A stretch of 64,000 bases of DNA from Euglena gracilis (lineage: Eukaryota > Euglenida > Euglenophyceae > Euglenales): assembly GCA_039621445.1 (NCBI GenBank), contig CP154955.1, forward strand, positions 32,010,542 through 32,074,541, read 5' to 3'. Position 1 is the first letter of the stretch; the number at the start of each line of letters is the position of its first letter. Shown here piece by piece: positions 42,451 to 53,884 of this stretch. Position numbers and translations under genes: made by a program. The notes under the pieces are model-generated. The model saw nothing but the letters and a program-made list of their open reading frames with translations. It searched no databases and was not told the origin of the DNA.

Positions 42451-42954
42451 TGACCCCCCCCTCACCGGCTTTGTCACCCCTGAGTCCATCGTTGGGGGTC
42501 ACTGGCTTTGTCATGAGTCCAGAGGGGGGGGGTCACAGACTTAAGGTTTTTAATACTGGATCCTCCCCCCTTGAGGAATAAGGCGAACTGAACTGGACAG
42601 GGGGGAAAATTTTTTGGCGCAAAGGGTCGAATTTTTTTAAAAAATCAGGTTTTTTTAAAAAGTGTCAGGAAAAGTCAGGAATTTTTTTTAAAAAAACCTA
42701 ATGCACATCTGCAAAATGCAGGGTCTGATTTTGCGCTGAAAATGGGGGAAGAATTATCATTGGCAAGAAAAATTGTCTCGTTTGATACGGCGTGAAACCT
42801 GTGCCTAGGACACAGGTTTCAGTGCAAAAACTGCTTCTTGGGGGTAGTTTGTGTACAAAAACCTATCGTGGCTGCCCGAAGGGCAGCGAGACGGTAACGG
42901 GTTGCGTTGAAAGAAAAGTGTGAAAATGGGCAAAATAAACACCTTCATAGCTGG

Positions 42955-43030
42955 CGTTTTTTTTGTTTTTTTAAAAAAAATTGTTTTTTATTGAAAAAAA
43001 AACGGGCAAAAAAAACTGCAAAAAAAAACA
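42955..43030. repeat. T-run/A-run hairpin 'gttttttttaaaaaaaa'
   Basis: Alternating T7-8/A7-8 blocks can form hairpins. Similar blocks are at 40,411-40,490, 40,725-40,790 and 46,375-46,470, each preceded by 'ggcgtttttt' or 'gggcattttt'. Confidence 0.75.
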
Positions 43031-43186
43031 AAGGGGAAAATGATGGTCCAAATTTTGCCTTTGATCGCAGGGGTGAACCAATCTTAGCCCAAATGACTTG
43101 AAAACCAATACTTTTGGTTGTCTTCAACAAGAATGGTCAAAATAGGTCATTTTTCTGCCATTTTGGCTTGAAACCATTCCAAACTA

Positions 43187-46100
43187 ACGTGACCCCCCCC
43201 TATATGTCACCCACCCCTAATTGTCGCCCCCCCCCCCTGAGGGCGACAATTACAGGCCCGGGCGAAAACCGCAAGTACATTAAATACGTCAGGAATTAAA
43301 CCGCAAGGAATTTAATCCGGTGAGCCCCCGCCAGTCGGGGAATTAAATCCGGTCGCGCTTTTTTCCGCAGATTTTGTCGGTCTTCGCCGTCAGGGTTACG
43401 TCCGTCGCAATCAGTAAGAGCCCTTACTTAACGCCCCTTTTTTTTTGTCTGCTCGCCCACGCGGCAGGAAAAACAGAAACCTTTTTTTTTTAACAACTTT
43501 CCATTGCTCCGTTTCCGTGTGCAAAAAAAAAAGCCTCCAAACATCGAAAAATGTTCATTGCTGGACCCTTTTTCCTGGGTGGCCTTTGATTGACCCTGTG
43601 GCACCAAACTAGCCAAACATCCTGTCACCAAACTGGCCACCAACTGTGGCAGCTGCCCCCCATTACCAAATCGGGCCACCTGTGACAGCCCCCAAACTGG
43701 CCAGTGGTGGAAAATAAGTTGAGTGGAAAATTGGCAACCACATCTCCACAAGAAAAACCACACACAAATGCCCACCACACACATCCAAATGACACACCAC
43801 ATTACCAGAACAACCATTGAGCAGTGAAAACACATTGAATATTTTTCAGACGGTTCACACACAGGAAATTCGTCTATCACACAAACACCATTTGCAAAAC
43901 ACAACAATGCAGCAGAAAAAAAAAGAGCTATGTTACAAAAAAATTACAATGCAGCAGTTACAAAACATCTTCTCCTGCTTCATTGTTCTTCAGTTCCTCA
44001 ATTCACCTGATGAAAATACATGCATCCAAACACACAATTGCACTGTTCACCCCCAGATTTTAACAAGTGTCAACAATACACAGTCAAATGTTCTCCACGA
44101 ATGATACCACAAAAAAATACACACAGAAAGAGGAAAACACAAACGGGCTTTGACAGAACGTTGCATTAAAAAACCATTTGATGCCACAGATGCATGTCAC
44201 AGACATTTGATGCAACAGCCACAGACTTTTCAACAAAATTCATTTTCCCAGACTAACAGTGGAAAAGATCAACATTGCCGACTTTCAATGGAAATGAGCA
44301 ATTCAGCAGAACAAGCGACAGGATCACACCTTCCACTGTGAAGTTCTTTATTTTTTATTTGCTGCCTCTGTGCCTGCAGTCTTGGGAGCCCTGGAATGTG
44401 GGAAAAAGTCATTTGATTGGTAAGGGACATAAACCTGGACATAAACCTATCTGTGTTGAACTTCTTCAGCAGCTCAGGCCAATTCTTGCACCGTTTCAGA
44501 CTTCTCCTTCTTATCAATGGGTACAAAAAACTTCTTCATCAGTTTCGCATCTGTAGGGGAGATAAAAGAACGCGTATACTTTCGCTATTTCAGGTAAGTA
44601 ATACTTGGGGGCAGGCATTGAATATAAAGCGTTTAAAACAGAAACGTTTGCCCTTTGGTTTAAAACACTGATATTTTTCGGGGCATAGTTTTAAACACTT
44701 CGCGATTCGCGAAAATGCACATTCCTAATATATCTCACACCCCAGGTGTCACCGCACACATTTCTGAGTGATTTTCAACGCAAACACAGTGGACCAGTGA
44801 AGACCCTTGGTGGAGTTCAAGATACAACTCCAAGGCGAGTTTCAGGTTCCACAAGTACAGTCCCCTGGTGTGTGTCTGGTTTTCAGAAGCTTTTTGCACG
44901 TTCAGTGAAGCTGAAGTTCAAGTCAAGTTCAACTGCATCGATTGCTTCAACAATTAAGTGCTAAGTTCACATCCTACCAATGTGTTTGTGTTTTCTGTTT
45001 TGTTCTGTCTTCCCTGCAAAAAGTTCCTTTTTTGACATTTTTTGTCAACCCAGGCACCTGCAACATTCACCCCCTCCCCCAGTTTCGTGCCTCATTTTGG
45101 GGGTCACATCTTCGCCCACAAGGGGGAAACATTTGGGGAACCATTTTGGCTCCAGTTTCCTGGCACATTTTGGGGACTGGGCCACAAACCTTGGCCACAG
45201 CTGGCACATCTTGGGCACAAATCTTGGCCACAGATGGGGGGGAAGCATTTTGTGTCCAGTTTGATTTTGGGGCCAGTTTGGTGCAACAGGTGGCACCATT
45301 TTGGTGCCACAGTTGACAGTTTGGCACATCTTGGGTGCAGTTTGGTGCCACAGCTGGGGGCAACATTTTGTTGCCACACATCTTGGCCACAGTTGGGGGA
45401 ACCATTTTGGCACCAGTTTCGTGGCACATTTTGGGGATTTGGCCACAAATCTTGGCCACAGCTGGCACACCTTGGGCACAGCTGTGGGCCACAAATCTTG
45501 GCCACAGATGGGGGAAACATTGTGTCCAGTTTGATTTTGGGGCCAGTTTGGTGCAACAGGTGGGGCAACGTTTTGGTGCCACAGGTTGGTCACATTTGGG
45601 GGAAACATTTTCTACCCAAGCTGTGGGGCGAGTTTGGTTCCCCAGCTTGTGGGCCCCCATCTCGGGCAAGTTTTGGGACACAGGTGGGGGGGGGGGCCAG
45701 TTTTATTTTTTCCGGGGTCCTTGTCCAAAAACCCTCCCAGTCGAGCCTGGGCCGGGTCTGCCTCAAACAAGACTTTTAATTCTGTTCAGCCGGCGGCAAC
45801 GTTGGTTTGCTCTTAAAAGCGAACGGGGGAACTCATCCGCGGTGGCCTTCCATACTGGTGCGACAAAATCCCTTTAGGGTAGCCGCAGACCCCCTCGTGT
45901 GTATAAAAAACGACTTAAATACAAAATGTTTTAAACTCTGCAATAAAAAACGACTTTTAAACGCCAAGTGATTAAAATACCGGACGATGCCTGCTTGGGG
46001 GAATTAATTCCGTGGACCACACGACAGGCGAGGAATTTAACCGGATTTAATTCCCCCGAGGTTTTTCGTCCAACCGAATTAAATGTCCACGAGATTTGGG

Positions 46101-46241
46101 CCCGGGGTGGGGGTTCCCATGGACCCATGGACATACAGGGTAAATTGAGTACCCCCACCCCCAATTGTCACCCACCCCTAATTGTCGCCAGGGCGGGTCA
46201 AAACGCTCCCTGGGGGGTGCCATATAGGGGGGGGGTCACGT
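43187..46241. mobile_element. ~3.06-kb TA-flanked element with 21-bp inverted ends
   Basis: TA at 43,185-43,186 and 46,242-46,243 flank 'acgtgacccccccctatatg' and its inverse ending 'gggtcacgt'. 'gtcacccacccctaattgtc' lies next to both ends in direct orientation (43,206 and 46,168), so one end may be rearranged. 'ggaatttaa(t)ccgg' motifs follow inside on both sides. The interior has A-rich DNA with stop-rich frames (43.5-44.9 kb) and a 260-bp tandem repeat. No transposase is recognised. Confidence 0.55.
45085..45705 (+). repeat. ~260-bp tandem repeat
   Basis: Unit 1 from about 45,143 and unit 2 from about 45,404 share 'ttttggcaccagtttc', 'tggcacattttggggac', 'aatcttggccacagatgggg', 'gtgtccagtttgattttggg' and 'gccagtttggtgcaacaggt'. 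Units are themselves built of 'cttggccacag' and 'tggcacatcttggg' sub-repeats. Because the blocks stay open, a 245-codon frame appears; its Trp/His/Gly-rich composition argues against a real protein. Confidence 0.8.
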
Positions 46242-46243
46242 TA

Positions 46244-46860
46244 GGTCCTTTTTTGACAGAGCGCGGGAACAAAAGGCAAAATTTAACTATGCTTTTGGTG
46301 TCTTTCTCTGACCGAGGATGGGCAAAAAAAGCTAAAATTAAAGGCAAAAAATTTTTTGCACTGGACCCTCAATGGCGTTTTTTTTTGTTTTCTTTAAAAA
46401 AAAACATGTTTTTCGTTGTTTTTTTAAAAAAAAACATGTTTGTTTTTTTTAAAAAAAACGTGTTTTTTTTTGACTGCGGTTTAAACAAAGTGCCAGCTAT
46501 GAACACTTTTGCAATAAAGTTGACATACTTTTGGGGTTTCAATTTAAAAACAATTATGGGAGCCATAAAGAGTTCCAACCAGATTTGAAAAAAATTTTCA
46601 CGCAAAATCTCGGCCCCCCCCCCCCCCCCGACCCCCCCTTGTGGCACCCCTGGGTCCTGGTACCCTCCACGTTGACCCATGGTGGGGGGTTAGAATATCA
46701 CCGACGACCCTGCACCGGTTGGGGTTCGGACTGCGGGGCCGAAGTTTGGCCCAACGCCCCTGCTTTCCATCTTCTTTCGCCTGAGCAGCCGGCGCAGTTC
46801 CTGAAAGGCGCCAGGGAGAGGAAAGATAAAGGCCGCCGATCGGTCGGCCCGCACAGGAGC
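46244..46860. other. No supported gene
   Basis: It contains the T/A hairpin block at 46,375-46,470 and a C run at 46,612-46,629. Frames lack domain resemblance. Confidence 0.45.
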
Positions 46861-46862
46861 CC

Positions 46863-46933
46863 CCTTCGAACTTTGATACGCTTTTAGGTTAGAGTTACCC
46901 TTCGAACTTTGATACGCTTTTAGGTTAGAGTTA
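46863..46933 (+). repeat. 36-bp unit, two exact tandem copies
   Basis: The unit 'ccttcgaactttgatacgct' + 'tttaggttagagtta' occurs twice in a row, starting at 46,863 and 46,899. Confidence 0.92.
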
Positions 46934-47315
46934 CGTGGGGTGTGGTAGGCCGTGCTGGTTGGGTAGGCAACGGGTTATGCAACAGAGTTGGGCCAAACTC
47001 CGACCGCACCGTCCGAACCCAAACCCCACTCCTTTAATAAACCCAATGCCCAGTGCAAGCTCGCAGGTAGTATCCTGCCCTCCCCCCAAGGATGCTACCC
47101 GCCATTTTTGCTTTGGATGATGGCAGGTCCCATCATATGGCGGGTTTGGGGACTAGGGAATTGTTCCAGGGGAAGGGCTTTGTTTCTACTGAGGTAAGGG
47201 CTTGGGTGTCTATGTGGGCTCTGTTTGTTGCGGGGTTTCGCTTTTTTTTGCTACTGTTTTGTTTGGTTTGTTTGGTCGTGCTATTGTTGTTTCCGTGTGT
47301 GTTGTTCTATGCATA

Positions 47316-47488
47316 CCCCCCCCCCCTTTATTGTCCCACCGACCTGCCCCCGGGAGGCCCGACCGGACAATAAAGGGGGGGGGGACAATAAAGGGGTACC
47401 AAAGGAATTTCATTGGCCGGGCCAAAAAAACCCCCCGTCGGCCGGGGCCCAGGGACAATAAAGGGGGGGGGACAATAAAGGGGGGGGG
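47316..47488. mobile_element. 173-bp TA-flanked miniature element, C-run ends
   Basis: TA at 47,314-47,315 and 47,489-47,490 flank 'ccccccctttattgtcc' and 'ggacaataaaggggggg'. An extra internal inverse copy is at 47,374-47,395. It is inserted near the C-terminal end of the minus-strand retroelement ORF, adding foreign codons to it. Confidence 0.8.
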
Positions 47489-47599
47489 TAAGGTTGGTGC
47501 GTTGTGGTGTCTTCTGCCCTGTGTCGTTTCTTTGTTGGTGGCATTGTTTGCCAGGCCATGGGCAATGCATTGCCCATCCGACCCATGGGCTGGACAGGA

Positions 47600-48352
47600 A
47601 ACACCCGAGGTCCTTGTGGCCCGGTATAGGTAGTTAGCTGCAGCTGCGAGGCTACTGTGCGCATGATGCAATGCAGACAGAAATGTATTGCCAAAAATTT
47701 CCACTCTCTCGGCTTTGCTTTCCCTGATTGTGGTGTTTTCCGCATAAAGTCGACAGATGTGATGGAGCAATAGATTGCCTTCGCTGGTCATGCCTCCCCA
47801 CGGGTGAAGAACTGGTGCTTTGAAGTCCCATCGGACTTTCTCACATGCCACTGCATATTTGTTGAGTTTGGCTTGTTCTTCACGTAGTAACATTTTCTTT
47901 TGACAGAGTCTGGTGAGGGGTGGGTTCAGAAGCATAGCAAGATCAATAGCCAAGGGTGGTTCACCCCTCCAGGTGTGAAACAGCACGTCGCCAGGTCGGG
48001 AGCCATGAGGCAGTTGGGCTTCTTTAGAGGAGGTAATACCAGCCCCTCGTGCTGTGGCAAGTAGCCAGTCCTGGAGTATGGTGTGGCGTTGGGTTAGACC
48101 ATTGGCCTTGCAGGTGACTGCATGATCTCCCCATGCATCCAAGCAGGCAGTAAATTGGGCACAAGTGCTCCCCACCTCGTTGGGGCTGAGCAGTGGGAGC
48201 CCGAGCACCATTGGAGTGCTAGGCGATGGTCAACATGTTCCATTTGGGTTCCAAGAGCTTGGGAAGGGCGACAATTTAACCAGGCCCCTGAGTTGACAGT
48301 CTGTAAGCTCTTGCGACACAGATCTCGGTGGCTGCCAGCTGAGCAGCGCGTA
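47600..48352 (-). pseudogene. Second retroelement family, endonuclease part, frameshifted
   Basis: The frame gives ..GSTCAQFTACLDAWGDHAVT, TCKANGLTQRHTILQDW, and RPGDVLFHTWRGEPPLAIDL, then ..VACEKVRWDFKAPVLHPWGG. This is the C..GDH..C..RH and PD..D arrangement of R2-type endonucleases, clearly different in sequence from the family at 28-35 kb. Upstream, ..AWLNCRPSQALGTQMEH.. is in another frame; one missing G near 48,215 would join LALQW to VLGLPLL. Further upstream it is interrupted by retrotransposon tails. 5'-truncated and dead. Confidence 0.7.
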
Positions 48353-48353
48353 A

Positions 48354-48702
48354 TCTGGAAGTAGAATACGGTGATGGGGTGAACCGAGTCCACCGACCAG
48401 TGGCACAGCCTACTGGATTTGAAATGTTTAGGAGGTAAGGCTGTACACAGAGGCGGGTCGGGGTTCGGGAGGGGAAGTTTGGGGGAGGGGCTATGTACAG
48501 TGGGGGGGGGCGGGAGGTGGGGGAGAGGGGGAGAGGGAGGGGGGGGTGTACGTCGGTCACGCGGTGTGGCGGCTGGGGGGGATTTTGTGTGGGTAAGAGG
48601 GCCTGGCGGCTGTTTGAGAGTTGGTCGTATTGATTCCTGCTGCTGGGCGCCGCTTTCACGGTTGCCCCTCAGCTGAGGGGTGGTCAGTGCTCTGACCACC
48701 CC
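48354..48702 (-). mobile_element. Tail-only retrotransposon insertion with target duplication
   Basis: The sequence from about 48,702 to 48,360 (minus) is a pyrimidine-rich 3' UTR ending in 'ggtcggtggactcggttcac' (48,403-48,378). 'cgctgctcagctgg' is present on both sides (about 48,714-48,700 and 48,352-48,338), consistent with a target-site duplication inside the second retroelement's ORF. Confidence 0.6.
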
Positions 48703-48716
48703 AGCTGAGCAGCGTG

Positions 48717-49689
48717 TTTTTTTTTGAATCCTCTTCTGTGCCAGGGAACGGTGGTGGGGCGAACCGAATCCACCGACCAGTGGCACGGCCTACTGGATTT
48801 GTCAGAGTTTGTGGGAGGGGAGCTATGTACAGATGGGCGAGGCCCATGGGCAGGAAAGGTATATGCGGTGGCGGTTGAGGGGTGAGGAGATTGGTAGAGG
48901 GTGAGGGGGACTGCGTGTGTTCGAGGTGGTCGTGTGGGTGCCCGGCTGCCGGATTCGGCAAGCTGCCCCGACGGCGTCCCAGTCGGGCGTTGGAGGGTTT
49001 GTGCTGGCGCTCACTCGGTGGCGCTCCTTCTGCGGCGGGTGCGTGCGGTTTGGTGGCCTTGTGGGCCACCATTCGGCTTCTGTGGCGTTAGTGCCTCAGT
49101 TGGACCTTGTCACGATGCGAAAGCAGGCAGGGGGGGTGACACGTTCGTGTTGTGGGGCTCAACGGAGGAAGTGTTTGGGGCGCAACATTTGTGTGACTTG
49201 GCGGAAGAGTGCGAGCGCTAGTAGCTGATATCTTTCGGCCTGTCTTGTGCAGCGCACATCGCCCTGTTCCCAGGCAGTCGTCCGTTTCACCATTCGGGCA
49301 AGTAGCTTGGCACTTTCCGGCCCCAGTCCACCCCACGTGCCCATTGCCAGCGTGGCGAACGACCAACCGCCGTTGCGGCATGGGACGTCATATTTGGCTT
49401 GTTTCGCCTGCTCCCGGCGTTTAAGGAAAGTCCTCCAGCGTTCCCGGGTCCCACTTCTTTCCGCTGTTTGCCAGCCGTGAGCGACGGTGAGATCAACAGC
49501 CGTGGGCTTACCATCTTGCCAGGTGGCGAGCAGCAGGTCAGCTGGACGGAGCGAGGTGTCCGGTTGGTTGGGCACCTGTACTTCGCGCTGCACACTTTGG
49601 CCGTTTGTGGACAGGAGGTTAAACAAAGCGTCCTGGACGGCGTTATGTCTGTTGGCGAAGTTGTTCCTGATGCAGCAGATGTCGTGAGC
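48717..49689 (-). mobile_element. 5'-truncated copy of the 2A retrotransposon
   Basis: It begins at 49,689 in the middle of the endonuclease (..ICCIRNNFANRH..), continues through the stop after ..MLRPKHFLR at 49,159, and has the family 3' UTR and tail (48,830-48,750). Minus strand. Confidence 0.8.
49159..49689 (-). pseudogene. Endonuclease end of RT protein, truncated copy
   Basis: From 49,626 the reading NLLSTNGQSVQREVQVPNQP.. RPADLLLATWQDGKPTAVDL differs from the complete copy (34,800-35,272) at only about a dozen of roughly 155 residues. RT and Cys-motif parts are missing, so the protein cannot function. Confidence 0.85.
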
Positions 49690-49960
49690 GAGCCGAGTCC
49701 ACCGACCAGTGGCACAGCCTACTGGATTTGAGTGTTCAGGGGGAGGGCTATATACAGAAGCGGAAGCAGCGGCCAGTCTGAGGTACAGGTGAGGGCGTGT
49801 AAAGTCGAGCAGTCTTGGTAGCAGGGGAGACGGAGGGGCGAGGGGAAACTTGGCGGATGTTGTGTGCGGTGCGTTGGGGGGTGAGGGGCGGGGGGCGTGG
49901 TGGCTGGTGTGTGTGTGTTTGTGTTTTGTGTGTGCTTGTGGTTTTTTTTTTTTACCGTAT
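49690..49960 (-). mobile_element. Third tail fragment of the same family
   Basis: The UTR-like sequence ends 'ctggtcggtggactcggctc' at about 49,692 and abuts directly the truncated copy starting at 49,689. This gives three family tails in a row within 1.6 kb. Confidence 0.6.
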
Positions 49961-50182
49961 CTAACTTATTACGCCCGTAAAAACAGCCCCGTCGCGCGAT
50001 TTGCAAGCGTAGGCCCGGAAATGGAGACAACCTGGCCGTGCCGGCCGGAACGGAGAGAACCGTTGGGTGCGCCGTCGGACCGGGCACCCGGTGCAGTGCA
50101 CCTGAAATGCTTCGTATGCTACAATTCTTGGTCTGGGTGCAGCTAAAACACGATTCGTGATTCCTAATTTTTCGCCCAATCG

Positions 50183-50400
50183 ATGGCTCCAAAGAAGGAC
50201 AAGGGGAAGGCTCCATTTAAACCTGGGGTGTTTTGTTTTATGCGTTACCTGGGTTCCATTCATTGTTCAGGCGGTGGCAAGGACATGAGCAACACACCAC
50301 CCAGGTCATCTTCCCGCCGGTCGATTTGCACACCGCCTTCACCTTCGAGTATGTTCGCACGTGTGTTTGCTGTGCTTTTTTTTTTCTGCGTTTCTCAGGT
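50183..50400 (+). CDS. Possible 5' exons of an unidentified gene
   Basis: A Met at 50,183 starts MAPKKDKGKAPFKPG, followed by a possible GTGTTT donor. After 'gttcag' a short open piece (..GHEQHTTQVIFPPVDLH..) precedes a T-rich stretch and 'tctcag'. The gene would then run into the duplicated block at 50,485. I recognise no family, and the exon structure is a guess. Confidence 0.2.
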
Positions 50401-50499
50401 GTGTCCTCGCCAGCGTCAGATTTACGTCTGGGTGTGCTGAGTTCCCTGCTGCCTGTTGGCCACAGCATGCCGATGGAATGCCTGCCATGGCCAGATACC

Positions 50500-53000
50500 T
50501 GTGATTGGCTTCCCGAATGCCTGTGGTTGGAGTTGCCCGTGATTGGTTTCCCAACTGCATGGATTGGTTCACTGCCAGCTTTCCCATGGCTGCTGGGATT
50601 GGTTGGTGGGGATGGGTTCAGTTCAGTTCAGCTGTTTTGCCAGCTGCCAGTTCTCTCCAGTCCAGATTGGTGATACCTTTGCTGCCTGTGGTTTGTTATG
50701 CGTGTGGTTTGTTTGTTGCCAGTGTCTTGGCTGTGCTGGCCATGCAGAGCGCCGCTGTAATCACTGTGGATTTTTGGAATTTTGGTTGGCTGTCTGTCCA
50801 ATCGGTTGGTTTTTTGACAGCAAAGCTGATCTGTTTGCATTTGACATTTCAGTTGCAGTTTGGTTTGGATTGTCAGCAGTTTAAGGTGCATACAGCTGTC
50901 GGTGGTCCCTGGAATCAGACTGCCCATGGTTTCCTGTCGTTTGCAAATGGTTGTGTATGCTGTGCCCCATTTGCAGCAAGTGAAGCAGCCTCTCCAACAT
51001 CAGCAACATCGAGAATGCCTGGTGCCTCTCCAGCATCAGCGTCATCGAGGCCTGTCATCAGGCCTGGTGGTGTGGCACCATGTGCCACACGTCATGTGCC
51101 ACATGTGTGGAGTGTGTGTGGTCTTTTGGCAACCCTGTTGCTGTCATGGACCAGTTGCAGCGGTTGGGTTTGTTTTGTTGCAAGTTTGGTTCGACAGCAT
51201 TCAAAACAGGCACTTTTTTTGGGCTGCCCAGTTTAGCCAAATTTAGGGACACGATCCGTACTTTTTATTGGGCACCCCCGCGGAATAGTTGGGCTGTACT
51301 TTTTTGGACAGACCCCCCCACCGAAAGGGTTGAAAATTTAGGGCCACAACCCTTTTCGAGGCAGCCGCCCCCCCCGAAGTATTTGTGCCACGCCCTGCAC
51401 TTTTTTGGGGGGGTAACCCAGCTGAAATTTCAGGGTCCCGATCCATGCTTTTCCCCCCCCCCCCCCCGAAACATGTGGACGACGCCCTGCCAACCCCCCA
51501 CAGAATTTTGGGCCACAGGGCAGGGTTGCCAAAATAACTCTGTTTGCGGTTTGACTTTTGAGGTTTTCCTGACTGTTGCATCCTGCATAATTCAAGGGTT
51601 AGTCACCACATTCACTGCGCCAATGCGCCAATGTTGTTCGTGTTCTTCAAGAAGCGGAGCAGATCGTCACGGATTTTTTTGAACGACACCTTTTTTGTTG
51701 TTCCATTTCTGGCCACTTTTTTTTGTGTTCGCTAAAGAATTGACTTGAAAACAGGCAAATTTTTCACAGGCACAAGGGGAAAAAAGAGCAGTCGGCAGAC
51801 AAAATCTGGCCATTGAACAAGAATCACCAACAAAGAAACAGTTTTGGCATCAGGCGGAAAAAAAAAGGCGGGAGACCCAACAGCCAAATTGCAGGCCAGT
51901 CAACCAGAGAGGGAGAAGGCGAGAGAGGGGACCCGGAACGAAAATTCCGGCACGCTACCTACAAGACAAAATTCCGGCCAGTCTAAAAAAAAAAAAAGGA
52001 AAAAAAAATCACCACCACAACCCTAAAAAAATGGGCCCTGTGCCCAAGGCAGCCAAAGAAAGGGGGGGCACACGCCGTCCGGAAAAAGGGGGGGGCTGAA
52101 ATGAAAAATTCCGGCACCCAAACGAAGGAAAGGACAGCCCCCCCCCAAACTGCGGCCCGCCAACCACAAAAAAAAACGGGCGGGGAGCCCTGCAGCGAAA
52201 TTTCCGACGAGCGACCCAGAGAAAAAGGGGGGGATAAGAATTCAAAATTCCGGTGCACCGACGGGGGGTTTAAAAAGAAACCCTTTGGCTGCAGGGGGGC
52301 CCGCAGTCCAATTCACGCCGTGTGAACCACAAAAAAAGGGGGGTCCCTTAGCGAACACTTCGCCCCAAGGGAAAGGAAAAAAAGGCCAAACCCGAACTTC
52401 AGAACGAATTTCGCAAAAGCAAAGCGACAATCATCAAAAAAAAAAGGGCGTCATCAAGACAACAAACCCACAAGGACAGAGTAAACCAACTCCAAACAGC
52501 CACGCACCGAAATGCGAAAACCTGAACTCAATACTTCCACCTGTGCAGCTGAGCAAGTGGGCAGCGAGGGAACAAAACACACAACTTTATGTACGAATGA
52601 TGCCGTTTGAGCTATGCGCTTGGAGATCAGCTCGATTGCGTTCAGGCCCTGTGAGACAAAGACAACGCAAACAAACCTTTTTTTTTGAAAATGGTGGGGG
52701 GGAATCAAAAAACAGAATTGAAAGTGTTTGTTTGAAAGATTTTTTCTCCTTCAACACATAACAACTCCGTGATTCACTTTAAAATCAGGCAACTGCAAAA
52801 CAAAGCAAAACAAAACAAAACAACAGAAATTAATCAATCAATAAATCACCAATCAATCAGAAAGAAAATCAAACGGGAGAAAAAGCAACTCACAACCCAA
52901 AAAAAGAGAAATTTTAGAGCAATTTTAGATGATTTTGGAGAAAATAGAAAGAGAGACAGTGCAAATGAACACTTCAAGCATTTTGCAAAGAACCAATTTT
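50500..53000 (+). other. Left part of the repeat unit: no confident gene
   Basis: The long frame at 50,505-51,236 has a Trp/Cys/Phe-rich, unlikely composition. Lys-rich frames at 51,844-52,310 may be coding (..RERGPGTKIPARYLQDKIPA..) but have no domain. 52,550-52,670 (..KWAAREQNTQLYVRMMPFEL..) is a weak exon candidate. Confidence 0.35.
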
Positions 53001-53130
53001 TTCAATTGCTTTTCAGGCATTCCAGCATCCCGGCCCACCGACATGGGAACACCCCCACCTGTTCGACGAAAGCTGTTTACGAATGGTATCTGCGAAAGTT
53101 TTATAAATACTTTCGCATTTTCAATTTTCA

Positions 53131-53298
53131 GATCCCTCAGGCGCGTCATCTTCAACAAACATCATTTTGGGAGCAACATCAACAATGATGCTGCCACCAA
53201 TGGCCCCGATGCCACCCCCAATGGCCCCGCTGCTGCCACCAATGGCCCCGATGCTACCCCCAATGGCCCCTATGCTGCCACCACCCAGTATGAAATAG
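53131..53298 (+). CDS. Putative exon with Met-Ala-Pro repeats (copy 1)
   Basis: After a good acceptor (caattttcag) the frame reads DPSGASSSTNIILGATSTMM, then repeats of LPPMAPM, and stops at TAG. The repeat is a 27-bp DNA tandem. It may be the C-terminal exon of a small gene, or an exon skipped into the next. Copy 2 is at 61,078-61,245. Confidence 0.35.
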   Translation, partial: DPSGASSSTNIILGATSTMMLPPMAPMPPPMAPLLPPMAPMLPPMAPMLPPPSMK

Positions 53299-53330
53299 TT
53301 TGCCAACATTCATTCTCAACTGTGTTTTGG

Positions 53331-53520
53331 CAGGTCCCAACACAGTGGCATTTTCAACGGAGAATACCCCAATGTCCCAGAGGCACAACATTTTTCACAC
53401 CATTTTGTTGGCGCTTTGAGGAAGAGAAATTATGGGAAATTTGCAGCTGCTTTGATTGATGATGGATGGGATGCAGAGGAAATAATTTCTTTAAAAAAAC
53501 CACACAATCCATGTAAACTC
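53331..53520 (+). CDS. Exon with SAM-like helix pattern (copy 1)
   Basis: An acceptor 'tgttttggcag' precedes ..FNGEYPNVPEAQHFSHHFVG, ALRKRNYGKFAAALIDDGWD, AEEIISLKK. The last part (L.d.GWDaEei..L) resembles the end of a SAM domain. In copy 1 the first residues are out of frame by one base ('cacagtggca' against 'cactggcc' in copy 2). Confidence 0.4.
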
Positions 53521-53884
53521 CTCGATGTTATTTTTCGCCCAGCCCAGGGGGGGGTGTTATTTAGGGGGTGTAATTGGGCTCCCCAACATTTTGTCAGAAA
53601 TGTTGCCCAGAAAACATCTGGGTTGTCAGCCTGAAAATGAGGGGGATTATTTGGGGGGGGGGAGATTATTTTGGGGGACGGTTTGCAATTAGCAATGAGA
53701 GATGTTGTGTTGGAGACTCTTTGGCGCTGTGTTCACAATTGCTATTTATGGCTGCCCCCCTTGGTTATCAAGCATTGATGTTCCCCACGACACCTGGTGT
53801 GTTGTTGATGTTTGTTTTTCAGAAACAACAACGTGTGTTACAGCAATGAACACTTACGGTGTCACTTTAATCACAATTTTTTTT

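Noticed and set aside
45042-45877. Frames of 180-245 codons on the plus strand and about 190 on the minus strand
   Set aside because: They come from a 260-bp tandem repeat without stops. The composition (Trp, His, Gly) and openness of several frames argue against a protein.
50505-51236. 243-codon frame in the long repeat (again at 58,431-59,162)
   Set aside because: The Trp/Cys/Phe-rich composition, lack of a domain and overlapping frames suggest chance openness in T/G-rich DNA. Conservation between the copies is explained by recent duplication.
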